A stretch of DNA of 64,000 bases from Saccharopolyspora shandongensis (GTDB lineage: Bacteria; Actinomycetota; Actinomycetes; Mycobacteriales; Pseudonocardiaceae), in assembly GCF_900106995.1 (NCBI RefSeq), contig NZ_FNOK01000015.1:104561-168560 (forward strand), in the 5' to 3' direction. The notes beneath the pieces are model-generated. The model was not told the origin of the DNA and ran no database searches. It saw only the letters and a program-made list of their open reading frames with translations. This document shows positions 53,444 to 61,786 of this stretch, piece by piece (positions within the stretch are counted from its first letter, which is position 1; each line of letters begins with the position of its first letter). Position numbers and translations under genes: made by a program.

Positions 53444-55936
53444 GTGCGGATTCCGGTTTCCTGGCTGGCCGAGCACCTTGAGCTGCCCGAGGAGACGACC
53501 GCGGAGACGCTGGCCGAAGCGTTCATCCGGATCGGGTTGGAGGTCGAGGAGGTCGTCCACCTGACCCAGGTGCGCGGGCCGCTCGTGGCCGGTCGCGTCG
53601 CCGCGATCGAGGAACTCACCGAGTTCAAGAAGCCGATCCGGTTCTGCCAGGTCGAGGTCGGCGCGGACGACTCCGGCGAGCAGCAGGTGCAGGGCGTCAT
53701 CTGCGGTGCCCGCAACTTCCAGGAGGGCGACCTGGTCGTGGTCGCGCTGCCCGGTGCGGTGCTGCCCGGCGACTTCGAGATCACCTCCCGCAAGACCTAC
53801 GGCAAGGTCAGCGAGGGCATGATCTGCTCGGCCAAGGAGCTGGGCATCGGCGAGGACCACGACGGCATCCTGGTGCTGCCGCCCGGTTCGGCCGACCCCG
53901 GCGACGACGCGGTCGAGCTGGTGGGGCTGGACGACTCGATCATCGAGCTGGCCATCACCCCGGACCGCGGCTACTGCTTCTCGGTGCGCGGCCTGGCCCG
54001 CGAGCTGTCCAACGCGCTCGACGTGCCGTTCGGCGACCCGGGCACCCGCCCGGTCCCGGCCGACGACCGGTCCTCGCGCGAGGTGGAGCTGCGCGACCCG
54101 AGCGCCTGCTCGCGGTTCGTGCTGCGCCGGGTCACCGGCGTCGACCCGACCGCGCCGAGCCCGTGGTGGCTCCGCCGCCGCCTGGCGCTGGCCGGGATGC
54201 GGTCCATCTCGCTGGCCGTCGACGTCACCAACTACGTGATGCTGGAGCTCGGCCAGCCGCTGCACGCCTTCGACACCACGAAGGTGGCCGGTGCCCTGGT
54301 GGTGCGCCGCGCCGAGCAGGGCGAGAAGCTGACCACCCTGGACGGGCTGAGCCGCGAGCTGGACCCGGACGACATCGTGATCTGCGACGACAGCGGCCCG
54401 GTGTCGCTGGCCGGCGTGATGGGCGGCGAGTCCACCGAGATCGGCCACAACACGCACGACGTGCTGCTGGAGGCGGCGAACTGGGATCCGGCCAGCATCG
54501 CCCGTACCATCCGCCGGCACAAGCTGCCCAGCGAGGCGGGCAAGCGCTTCGAGCGGACGGTGGACCCGGCGATCGCCGCGGTGGCCACCGAGCTGGCCGC
54601 GCAGCTGCTCGTCCGCTACGGCGACGGCACCATCGCGCCCGGCCGCACCGACGTGGGCGCGCCGAAGCAGCCCGAGCCGGTGACCATGCCGCTGGCACTG
54701 CCGGACAAGATCGCCGGGGTGTACTACGACCGCGGCGTGACCGCCCGGCGGCTGAGCCAGATCGGTTGCCGCATCGAGGTCAGCACCTCCGACGAGGGCG
54801 TCGGCCTGGTCACCGCGACCCCGCCGACATGGCGTCCGGACCTGAAGCAGCCGTACGACCTGGTCGAGGAAGTGCTGCGCCTGGAGGGCTACCACACGAT
54901 CCCCTCGGTGCTGCCCGCCGCGCCGCCCGGGCGCGGGCTCACCGCGGAGCAGCGCCGCCAGCGCGCGGTCTCCCGGGCGCTGGCCAGTGAGGGCTACGTC
55001 GAGGTCCTGCCGTTCCCGTTCGTCGGCAAGGCGACGCTGGACGACTTCGGCCTCGCCGAGGACGACCCGCGGCGGCGCACCATGACGGTGCTCAACGCGT
55101 TGGAGAGCGACCGGTCGCTGCTGACCACGACGCTGCTGACCGGGCTGGCGGAAACCTTGCAGCGCAACGTTTCCCGCGGGCAGCGCGATCTCGCGCTGTT
55201 CCACATCGGACAGGTCGTGCAGCCCGCGGAGAACCAGCCCCCGGTGCCTTCGGTGGGCGTGGCGTCGCGGCCCAGCGACGAGGAGATCGCCGCGCTGCAC
55301 GCAGCGCTGCCGGCGCAGCCGACGCACGTCGCCGTGATGCTGGGTGGCAACCGCGAGCAGGCCGGCTGGTGGGGCAAGGGTCGCGAGGCGAACTGGGCGG
55401 ACGCGGTGCAGGCCGCGCGCGTCGTCGCCGAGGCCGCCGGCGTGGAGCTGACCGTGAGCGCGGGCGAGCTCGCGCCGTGGCACCCGGGCCGGTGCGCGCA
55501 GCTGAAGGCCGGTGACGTCGTCGTCGGCCACGCGGGCGAGCTGCACCCGAAGGTCGTGGAGGCGCTGGGCCTGCCGAAGCGGACCTGCGCGATGGAGCTC
55601 GACCTGGACGCCCTGCCGCTGACCGACCACCGCCCGGCGCCGCAGATCTCGGCGTACCCGCCGGTGCTGATGGACATCGCCCTCGTGGTGGACGACGGCG
55701 TGGCCGGAGCCGACGTGATCGACGCGGTCCGCGCCGGCGGCGGCGAGCTGCTGGAGGACGTGCGGCTGTTCGACGTCTACGCCGGCGAGCAGCTGGACGA
55801 AGGGAAGAAGTCGCTGGCCCTGGCGCTGCGCTTCCGCGCCTCGGACCGGACGCTCAAGCAGGAGGAGGCCACCGAGGCCCGCGACGCGGCGGTGCGAGCC
55901 GCCACCGAGCGCCTCGGAGCCAGCCTCCGCGCCTGA
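53444..55936 (+). CDS. pheT: Phenylalanyl-tRNA synthetase beta subunit
   Basis: 830 residues, standard length. N-terminal MRIPVSWLAEHLELPEE, the tRNA-binding OB domain (VVCALPGAVLPGDFEITSRK-like region, about 45-150), B3/B4 editing domain, B5 domain, catalytic-like core, and the C-terminal anticodon-binding FDX-ACB domain (YPPVLMDIALVVDDGV onward). GTG 53444. Ends before a strong hairpin. Confidence 0.97.
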   Translation: MRIPVSWLAEHLELPEETTAETLAEAFIRIGLEVEEVVHLTQVRGPLVAGRVAAIEELTEFKKPIRFCQVEVGADDSGEQQVQGVICGARNFQEGDLVVVALPGAVLPGDFEITSRKTYGKVSEGMICSAKELGIGEDHDGILVLPPGSADPGDDAVELVGLDDSIIELAITPDRGYCFSVRGLARELSNALDVPFGDPGTRPVPADDRSSREVELRDPSACSRFVLRRVTGVDPTAPSPWWLRRRLALAGMRSISLAVDVTNYVMLELGQPLHAFDTTKVAGALVVRRAEQGEKLTTLDGLSRELDPDDIVICDDSGPVSLAGVMGGESTEIGHNTHDVLLEAANWDPASIARTIRRHKLPSEAGKRFERTVDPAIAAVATELAAQLLVRYGDGTIAPGRTDVGAPKQPEPVTMPLALPDKIAGVYYDRGVTARRLSQIGCRIEVSTSDEGVGLVTATPPTWRPDLKQPYDLVEEVLRLEGYHTIPSVLPAAPPGRGLTAEQRRQRAVSRALASEGYVEVLPFPFVGKATLDDFGLAEDDPRRRTMTVLNALESDRSLLTTTLLTGLAETLQRNVSRGQRDLALFHIGQVVQPAENQPPVPSVGVASRPSDEEIAALHAALPAQPTHVAVMLGGNREQAGWWGKGREANWADAVQAARVVAEAAGVELTVSAGELAPWHPGRCAQLKAGDVVVGHAGELHPKVVEALGLPKRTCAMELDLDALPLTDHRPAPQISAYPPVLMDIALVVDDGVAGADVIDAVRAGGGELLEDVRLFDVYAGEQLDEGKKSLALALRFRASDRTLKQEEATEARDAAVRAATERLGASLRA

Positions 55937-55942
55937 TTTGAC

Positions 55943-55971
55943 GGGGCCCGGATTCAGGTGATCCGGGCCCC
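55943..55971 (+). terminator. pheT terminator
   Basis: GGGGCCCGGAT (55943-55953) with ATCCGGGCCCC (55961-55971), perfect 11-bp stem, 7-nt loop, 6 bp after the stop. Confidence 0.85.
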
Positions 55972-55988
55972 GGGTTCGAGGAGCGGCC

Positions 55989-57506
55989 GTGGTCAAGCTG
56001 GATCGGTTGATCAACGTCCTCGGCGGCCTCGGGGCCCGGCTGGGCAACGCCCCGCGATCCAGGTCGACGGAGCTGCGGTCGGTGGCGCTGCACGACCCGG
56101 CCGATCCCGCCCCGGGCGGTGAGGACGTCCTGCTCGCCGTAGGTGTCGATGCCGACGGCGCGGCGGATCTGCTCTCGGGCACTCGCGCCGAAGTGGTCGT
56201 GCTGCGCTGCACCGAACTCGGCGAGCGGGCGCTCGCGGTGGCCCGCGACCGGGATGTGACGGTCGTGCTCGTCGACCCGGCCGTGTCGTGGGGCCAGCTG
56301 GCGGCCGTGATCTACGGGCTGGTGCTGGAGGGCCGCGAAACCGAGGCTGGCCGGGGCCCGACGGACCTGTTCGCACTGGCCGACGCGCTCGCGGACTCGG
56401 TCGGCGGCCCGGTGACGATCGAGGACCACCGCTCTGGTGTGCTCGCGTACTCCAGCCGGCAGCACAGCGCCGACCGGGCCCGGCTGGCCACGATCCTGGG
56501 GCGGCGGGTGCCCGCGGAGATCCGGCGGGAGCTGACGGAGCGCGGCGTGTTCCGGCACCTGGAGACCTCCGACGAACCGATCTTCGTGGCTCCGCTGGGG
56601 CCGGAATCCCTGCACGGCAGGGCCGTTGTGGCGGTCCGCGCGGGCAAGGAGCTGCTGGGCTCGATCTGGGTGGTGACGGAGCACGCGCTCACGGCCGCGC
56701 ACCAGGCCGCGCTGGTCAACGGGGCGCGCACCGCGGCGCTGCACCTGCTCCGCGCCCGGGCCAGCGCGGATCTGGAGCGGCAGGTCGAATCCGATCTGGT
56801 CATCGGGCTGCTGGAGGGGCACGAGGACCCCGCCGCGGCGTTGAGCCGCCTCGGCCTCCGCAGCACGAGGTACCGCGTGGTGGCGGTGCAGATGCACACC
56901 GGTGGCGCGCCGGAGGCCGCGCCGCTGCTCGCCTTCGAGCGGGCGACGACCGGTTTCGGCTGGTCGCGCCCCGGGCGAAGCGCGCTGTTCGCGAACACCG
57001 TCTACACGATCCTGCCGCACGAGGACGCCGAGCCGGCGTGCGAGTGGGCGCGGGCCCTGGTCCGGGAACTCGCCGGCGATGCGACGGTCCTCGTCGGGGT
57101 GGGCGGCCCGGCCGAGGCCGCGCAGCTGGTGGACAGCAGGCAGGAGGCGGACGAGAGCCTGGCGATCCACGCGACGCGGGCGGACCGGCTCGCGGCCGTG
57201 GTCTACGACGAGGCGTGGCACGAGATCCTGTTGCGGCGGCTGCGGCATGTCGCGTCGACCGGGCGGGCGCCGGATCGCGGCCCCGTTGTCGAGCTCCGCC
57301 GCCACGACCGGGAGCACGGCACGAGCTACGTCGAGACGCTGCGGGCGTGGCTGGAATGCCAGGGCGATCTGGGTGCCGCGGCGGCGCGGCTGGAGGTCCA
57401 CCCGAACACCGTCCGGTACCGGATGCGGAAGATGGCCGAGCTGACGCCGCTGGACCTGGACGACCCGGACGCCCGGCTGGCGATGATCATCGCGCTCGCC
57501 GTGTAG
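55989..57506 (+). CDS. PucR/CdaR-family transcriptional regulator
   Basis: 505 residues. PucR N-terminal domain (LAVGVDADGAADLLSGTRAE), GGDEF-like middle, and C-terminal HTH_30 (DLGAAAARLEVHPNTVRYRM). GTG 55989. Upstream of a D-amino-acid dehydrogenase-like gene on the same strand, which is its likely target. Effector unknown; members sense purines, sugars or amino acids. Confidence 0.88.
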   Translation: MVKLDRLINVLGGLGARLGNAPRSRSTELRSVALHDPADPAPGGEDVLLAVGVDADGAADLLSGTRAEVVVLRCTELGERALAVARDRDVTVVLVDPAVSWGQLAAVIYGLVLEGRETEAGRGPTDLFALADALADSVGGPVTIEDHRSGVLAYSSRQHSADRARLATILGRRVPAEIRRELTERGVFRHLETSDEPIFVAPLGPESLHGRAVVAVRAGKELLGSIWVVTEHALTAAHQAALVNGARTAALHLLRARASADLERQVESDLVIGLLEGHEDPAAALSRLGLRSTRYRVVAVQMHTGGAPEAAPLLAFERATTGFGWSRPGRSALFANTVYTILPHEDAEPACEWARALVRELAGDATVLVGVGGPAEAAQLVDSRQEADESLAIHATRADRLAAVVYDEAWHEILLRRLRHVASTGRAPDRGPVVELRRHDREHGTSYVETLRAWLECQGDLGAAAARLEVHPNTVRYRMRKMAELTPLDLDDPDARLAMIIALAV

Positions 57507-57608
57507 TCGGTTCCGGCCAATCGGGGCGCCGCGATTTGTGCGATTCCGACACTGGCTCGGCGCCGCCGCCAGGGCAGGCTCCACCTCAAGACGTTTCGAG
57601 GAGGAAGC

Positions 57609-58862
57609 ATGCGCGAGGACGGGATCGACGGGGTTCCGCGCCGGGCCGTGGTGATCGGTGCGGGTGTGGTCGGCTTGTCGACCGCTTGGTTCTTGCAGGA
57701 ACACGGCGTCGAGGTCACGGTGCTCGACCGCGACGACGTCGCGGCCGGTGCGTCCTGGGGCAACGCCGGCTACCTCTCGCCGGGGTTCTCGATCCCGCTG
57801 CCGGAACCGAGCGTGCTGCGCTACGGGTTGCGGTCGTTGTTCGACCGGGACGCGCCGCTCTACGTGCCGACCTCGGTGGATCCCGGATTGTGGTCCTTCC
57901 TCACGGGTTTCGCCCTGCGGTGCACGCCGTGGGCCTGGCAGCGGTCGATGCGCGCGTTCGTCCCGATGAACGCCGAGTGCCTGGACGCCTTCGATTCGCT
58001 GACCGCGGGCGGCGTGTCCGCGCCGACGGTGCCCGCGCCGATCACGGCGGCGTTCGAGAAGCCCGAGCAGGTCGCCGAGCTGCGGCACGAGTTCGAGCAG
58101 ATCCGCCGCTGCGGCCAGGACGTCGAGGTCCGCGAACTGTCCACTTCGGACGTCGACGTGCCGCAGCTGTCGTCGCGCATCGCGGCCGTGCTGCGGGTCG
58201 AGGGGCAGCGCTACGTGGACCCCGGCGAGTTCACCCGCAGCCTGGCGAAGTCGGTGGTGGAGCGCGGCGGCAAGCTGCGCACCGGGTTCCGCGTGCGGGA
58301 GGTGCTGCGCGGTTCCGGCCAGGTCGTCGTCAAGTCGGAGCAGGACGAGCGGGTGTCGGCCGAGGTGGTCGTGCTGGCCACCGGCGCGTGGCTGAGCCGG
58401 CTGGCGAAGCCGCTGGGCGTCCGCACCGCGGTGCGGGCCGGGCGCGGCTACTCGTTCACGGTGCCGACCGAGCAGCCCGTGCCGGGCCCGATCTACCTGC
58501 CCGCGGCGCGCGTGGCGTGCACGCCCTACCAGGGCGGCCTCCGGGTGGCGGGAACGATGGAGTTCCGCTCGCCGGACGATCCGCTGGACCGCAACCGAAT
58601 CGAAGCGATCGTGCGCTCCGCGCGCCCGCTGCTGAAGGGCGTCGGCTGGAACGAGCGCCGCGACGAGTGGGTCGGCGGCCGCCCGGTGACGCCCGACGGC
58701 CTGCCGCTGATCGGCGCGACGAAGATGCCCGGCGCCTACGTCGCGGGCGGCCACGGCATGTGGGGCCTGACCCTGGGCCCGCTCACCGGGCGCCTGCTGG
58801 CGGAGCAGATCACCACCGGAAAGCGCCCGGCGCTCCTGCAACCGTTCGACCCGTTGCGATGA
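57609..58862 (+). CDS. FAD-dependent oxidoreductase, D-amino-acid dehydrogenase (DadA)-like
   Basis: 417 residues. Rossmann FAD motif VVIGAGVVGLSTAWFLQEHG (about 14-33), DAO core, GQRYVDPGEFTRSLAKSV, and C-terminal GGRPVTPDGLPLIGATKMPGAY ending in AGGHGMWGLTLGP. Oxidises D-amino acids or related amines, electrons to the membrane. ATG 57609 after GAGGAAGC. Coupled by overlap to a 48-residue coiled-coil protein. Confidence 0.87.
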   Translation: MREDGIDGVPRRAVVIGAGVVGLSTAWFLQEHGVEVTVLDRDDVAAGASWGNAGYLSPGFSIPLPEPSVLRYGLRSLFDRDAPLYVPTSVDPGLWSFLTGFALRCTPWAWQRSMRAFVPMNAECLDAFDSLTAGGVSAPTVPAPITAAFEKPEQVAELRHEFEQIRRCGQDVEVRELSTSDVDVPQLSSRIAAVLRVEGQRYVDPGEFTRSLAKSVVERGGKLRTGFRVREVLRGSGQVVVKSEQDERVSAEVVVLATGAWLSRLAKPLGVRTAVRAGRGYSFTVPTEQPVPGPIYLPAARVACTPYQGGLRVAGTMEFRSPDDPLDRNRIEAIVRSARPLLKGVGWNERRDEWVGGRPVTPDGLPLIGATKMPGAYVAGGHGMWGLTLGPLTGRLLAEQITTGKRPALLQPFDPLR

Positions 58863-59005
58863 GCACGGACCTGACGACGGCGGAACGGGCGGAGCTCGAC
58901 CGGCTCCGCCGCGAGAACCAACTGCTGCGAGTGGAGAAGGAGATGCTGCTGCGCATCGCCACGGAATACGCCCTGGAGCGGCGCATCCGAGCCGAACCCA
59001 GTTGA
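58859..59005 (+). CDS. 48-residue coiled-coil protein coupled to the DadA-like gene
   Basis: ATG 58859 overlaps the flavoprotein stop (ATGA). The product, ELDRLRRENQLLRVEKEMLL in the centre, is a Leu/Arg/Glu heptad coiled coil. The zipper resembles the segment at the end of IS3-type OrfA proteins, but no helix-turn-helix or second transposase gene is near. It may be a stand-alone zipper or a domesticated IS fragment. Confidence 0.6.
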   Translation: MSTDLTTAERAELDRLRRENQLLRVEKEMLLRIATEYALERRIRAEPS

Positions 59006-59074
59006 CGCGCGCGGTACGAGCGGATCTTCCCCGAACCGGCACTCGGTAGATCGACTTCCTGGCAGTATGTCCGG

Positions 59075-60850
59075 GTGGTCGGAGCAGGGGGTGCGCGGAG
59101 CCTGCAGGAGATCCTGCGGCAACGGCAGGGCAGCGAGTTCGTTGGCCGCAGCCTGCAGTGCAGCGTCTTCCGCACGAATCTGCAATTGCCGCCGGTGGAC
59201 CGCAAGTTCGTGTTCGGCCTGCACGGGCAGGCGGGTATCGGTAAGACGTTCCTGCTGCGCCAGCTCCGGGAGATCTCGCTGCAGCACGAGGCGCTGGTCG
59301 CGGTCACCGACGACAACGAGTCCAACCTGGTGGCGGCGATGGGCGCGATCGCCCGCCAGCTGGCCGGCCAGGGCGGCGAGACCCGCGGCTTCGCCCAGCG
59401 CCTCGCCGAATACGAACGCAGGCACGACGACGTGCTGTCCGATCCGCAGGCGCCGTCGGAGGCCCGGGAACTGGTGATGTCGACGGCGATCCGGTTCGGC
59501 CTCGGTGTGGTGCGCATGGCCGCACCGGGGCTCGGACCGGTCGCCGACGCCGTCCCGCCGGAGAGGCTCCAGGCGTGGATGGAGCAGTGCCGGGGCTACT
59601 TCGCGCGGAAGTTCGGTAGCCAGGCCGATGTCCGGTTGCTGCTGTCGCCAGTCGAGGAACTCACCCCGTTCCTGGTCGAAGACTTGCGGAAGCTCGCCCA
59701 GCACCGCCAGCTGGTGATGCTGTTCGACAACTACGAGCGCACCTCCGAGGTCATCGAGCAGTGGCTGCTGCGCATGCTGCAGGGGCACTACGGCGAACTT
59801 CCCGTCGCCCTGATCCTTGGCATCGCCGGGCAGCACCCGCTGGATCCCAACAGCTGGGGCGAGTACTCCTCGATCACGGTGACCTGGCGGCTCGATCCGT
59901 TCACGTCAGAGGAAGCCCGAACCCTGCTGAACCGCAGGGGAGTCCGCGATCCGGGCCTGGTGGACGTCGTGCTCGAACTGTCAGGTGGGCTTCCGCTGCT
60001 GGTCGCGACCTTGGCCGAGTCGGGGCACGATGCGCACGACCCGACGGCAATGGCGGTCGCGCGGTTCCTGAACTGGGTACCCGACCAGCAGCGCCGCGAG
60101 GATGCCGTGTTGGCCGCGCTGCCCCGGGGCCTCGACGAGGACATTCTGATCGCGTTGGGAGCGGAGGAAGGCACAGCCGATCTGTTCCGTTGGCTTCGCG
60201 ACCGCCCGTTCGTCCACGAAAACCAGGGCCGTCTCCAGTACCACCAGGTGGTTCGGGAGACGATGGTGCGCTACGAACGCGGTCGCGCGCCGCGGCGTTT
60301 CCGGCTACGCCATCAAACGCTGGCCGAGCACTTCCACCGGAGTCGTCAGGAACTCGCGTTGCCGGGTGAATCAGCCTGGTACGACTGGGAATGGCGGGCG
60401 CTGCTGGTTGAAGAGTTCTACCACCGGCTGTGCTGGGCCGCGCACCGCTGGTTGCCAGACGCCATGGAGCACTGCGCGGCGGCGTGCGGCGTCGACGCCG
60501 GGACCGCGCAGTCCTGGTTCGACATGTTCGCCGAAGCCGCCCGGGATTCGGCGGTGTCGATAGTCGTCACGTTCGTGCGCGACCTGCAGCGCTTCGTGCG
60601 CCCCAGCGGGGAACTGGATCTCAACGGCCTGCAGAAGTACCTCATCGGCAGGCTGGAACAGGACAGCACCGGGCGGGCGGCGAGTACCAGGGCGCGAACC
60701 TGGGTTGCTACCGATGCCGGGGCAGCCACCTCGGGTGGTGGCGCCTGGTCGTTCGGCGAGCAGGAAGGCCGGGGCTCCAACTACCGGGGAAAGCAGGACC
60801 ATTTCGGCACGGACCTGTCGGAGTCGGTGCCACCGGTCATCGGGGAGTGA
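59075..60850 (+). CDS. Orphan STAND/AAA-type NTPase
   Basis: 591 residues. Walker A GQAGIGKT at 51-58, Walker B LVMLFDNYE at about 213-221, and an AAA_16/NACHT-like arrangement (IAGQHPLDPNSWGEY, winged-helix DEDILIALGAEEGTADLFRWL). The C-terminal third has charged helices and no TPR or kinase repeats. GTG 59075 start is uncertain. STAND proteins act as signal-responsive oligomerising switches, often in immunity or regulation; no effector gene is next to it. Overlaps the 3' end of the minus-strand acetyltransferase gene by 14 bp. Confidence 0.8.
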   Translation: MVGAGGARSLQEILRQRQGSEFVGRSLQCSVFRTNLQLPPVDRKFVFGLHGQAGIGKTFLLRQLREISLQHEALVAVTDDNESNLVAAMGAIARQLAGQGGETRGFAQRLAEYERRHDDVLSDPQAPSEARELVMSTAIRFGLGVVRMAAPGLGPVADAVPPERLQAWMEQCRGYFARKFGSQADVRLLLSPVEELTPFLVEDLRKLAQHRQLVMLFDNYERTSEVIEQWLLRMLQGHYGELPVALILGIAGQHPLDPNSWGEYSSITVTWRLDPFTSEEARTLLNRRGVRDPGLVDVVLELSGGLPLLVATLAESGHDAHDPTAMAVARFLNWVPDQQRREDAVLAALPRGLDEDILIALGAEEGTADLFRWLRDRPFVHENQGRLQYHQVVRETMVRYERGRAPRRFRLRHQTLAEHFHRSRQELALPGESAWYDWEWRALLVEEFYHRLCWAAHRWLPDAMEHCAAACGVDAGTAQSWFDMFAEAARDSAVSIVVTFVRDLQRFVRPSGELDLNGLQKYLIGRLEQDSTGRAASTRARTWVATDAGAATSGGGAWSFGEQEGRGSNYRGKQDHFGTDLSESVPPVIGE

Positions 60851-61385
60851 AGTTGCGGGCGGCGAACTCGGTGGCGGTGATGCCCATCAGCACGAGGCAC
60901 TGCGCTCCGCCGCACAGGAATTCCGGGTCGCGCAGACGGCCTTCCTCGCGGAAGCCGAGTTTGCCGTGCAGCGCGAGGGAAGCGGCGTTGCCGTCGTAGA
61001 TCCCGACCTGGCACTTGCGGTAGCGCAGCCGCCCGAACATGAACGCGAGCAGGGCGGCGATCGCGTCGTCGGCGTAGCCGCGGCGGCGGTGCTGCGGGCC
61101 GATCCCGATGCCGTAGCTGAACCGGCCGGAACCGGGCTCGGCCTGGCTGGCGGACAAGGAACCGACCAGCGTCCGGTCCAGCAGCGTTTCGATGGCCAGC
61201 TGGACGTCGTCGCCGGAGTCGGCGTGGTGCGCCCGGTGCGCTCCCCAGTGCCGGTAGCCGTCGAACTTCGGGTAGTGGGTGTCGGAAGATTCCCGGTCGA
61301 ACCGCATCAGCGCGCGCCGGTCGGCCGGCTCGACGCGCCGCAACCGCACCCGCTGCCCGACCGGGTCCGACGTCGTGATCGACAT
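60837..61385 (-). CDS. GNAT-family N-acetyltransferase (RimJ-like)
   Basis: 182 residues of the GCN5-related acetyltransferase fold: VRLRRVEPADRRALMRFD, motif A FSYGIGIGPQHRRRGYADDA with the acetyl-CoA loop, and GNAASLALHGKLGFREEG (motif B). ATG 61385 is chosen; ATGs at 61424/61430 are in frame. No ribosome site is convincing and the frame is open upstream into a LuxR fragment, so translation may begin elsewhere. Acceptor unknown. Confidence 0.82.
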   Translation of the reverse strand: MSITTSDPVGQRVRLRRVEPADRRALMRFDRESSDTHYPKFDGYRHWGAHRAHHADSGDDVQLAIETLLDRTLVGSLSASQAEPGSGRFSYGIGIGPQHRRRGYADDAIAALLAFMFGRLRYRKCQVGIYDGNAASLALHGKLGFREEGRLRDPEFLCGGAQCLVLMGITATEFAARNFTPR

Positions 61386-61484
61386 CGAACGGCGGGCACC
61401 CGTGCCGGGGCGGGGTGGGGTCATCGTCATCGGCAACGATGATGCCCGGAGAGCCGCGCCGAAGTCGAATCGGGGTGCCCCCGG

Positions 61485-61700
61485 TAGCTGGCCGCGCACG
61501 GTGCGCAGGGCGAGCTGAGTCCGGTTCTCGCGGCCGAGCACCGCCATGACCCGAGAGACGTGGCCCTTGACCGTGCCTTCGCTGAGGTAGAGCCGGGCGG
61601 CGATGTCCGCGTTCGGCAAGCCCTCCGCGACCAGCGCCAGCACTTCCCGCTCCCGTTCGCCGAGCGCCGCCGGCTCGGGCGCGGGGCCAGGACACCGGTC
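61485..61700 (-). pseudogene. LuxR-type HTH fragment of a lost response regulator
   Basis: Continuing the same frame upstream of the acetyltransferase is ALGEREREVLALVAEGLPNA followed by RLYLSEGTVKGHVSRVMAV, a complete GerE/LuxR DNA-binding domain, with a Pro-rich lead-in. No receiver domain is upstream. The fragment is the tail of a NarL-type regulator that was joined, possibly in frame, to the acetyltransferase. Confidence 0.55.
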
Positions 61701-61786
61701 GCGGCGCAGGTCCGGACTTTCGTCGCCCGACAGGCGAGTTCCGGCCGAACTCTTCCGGAGCGGCCTGGAACGCGATGGCGGCTAGA

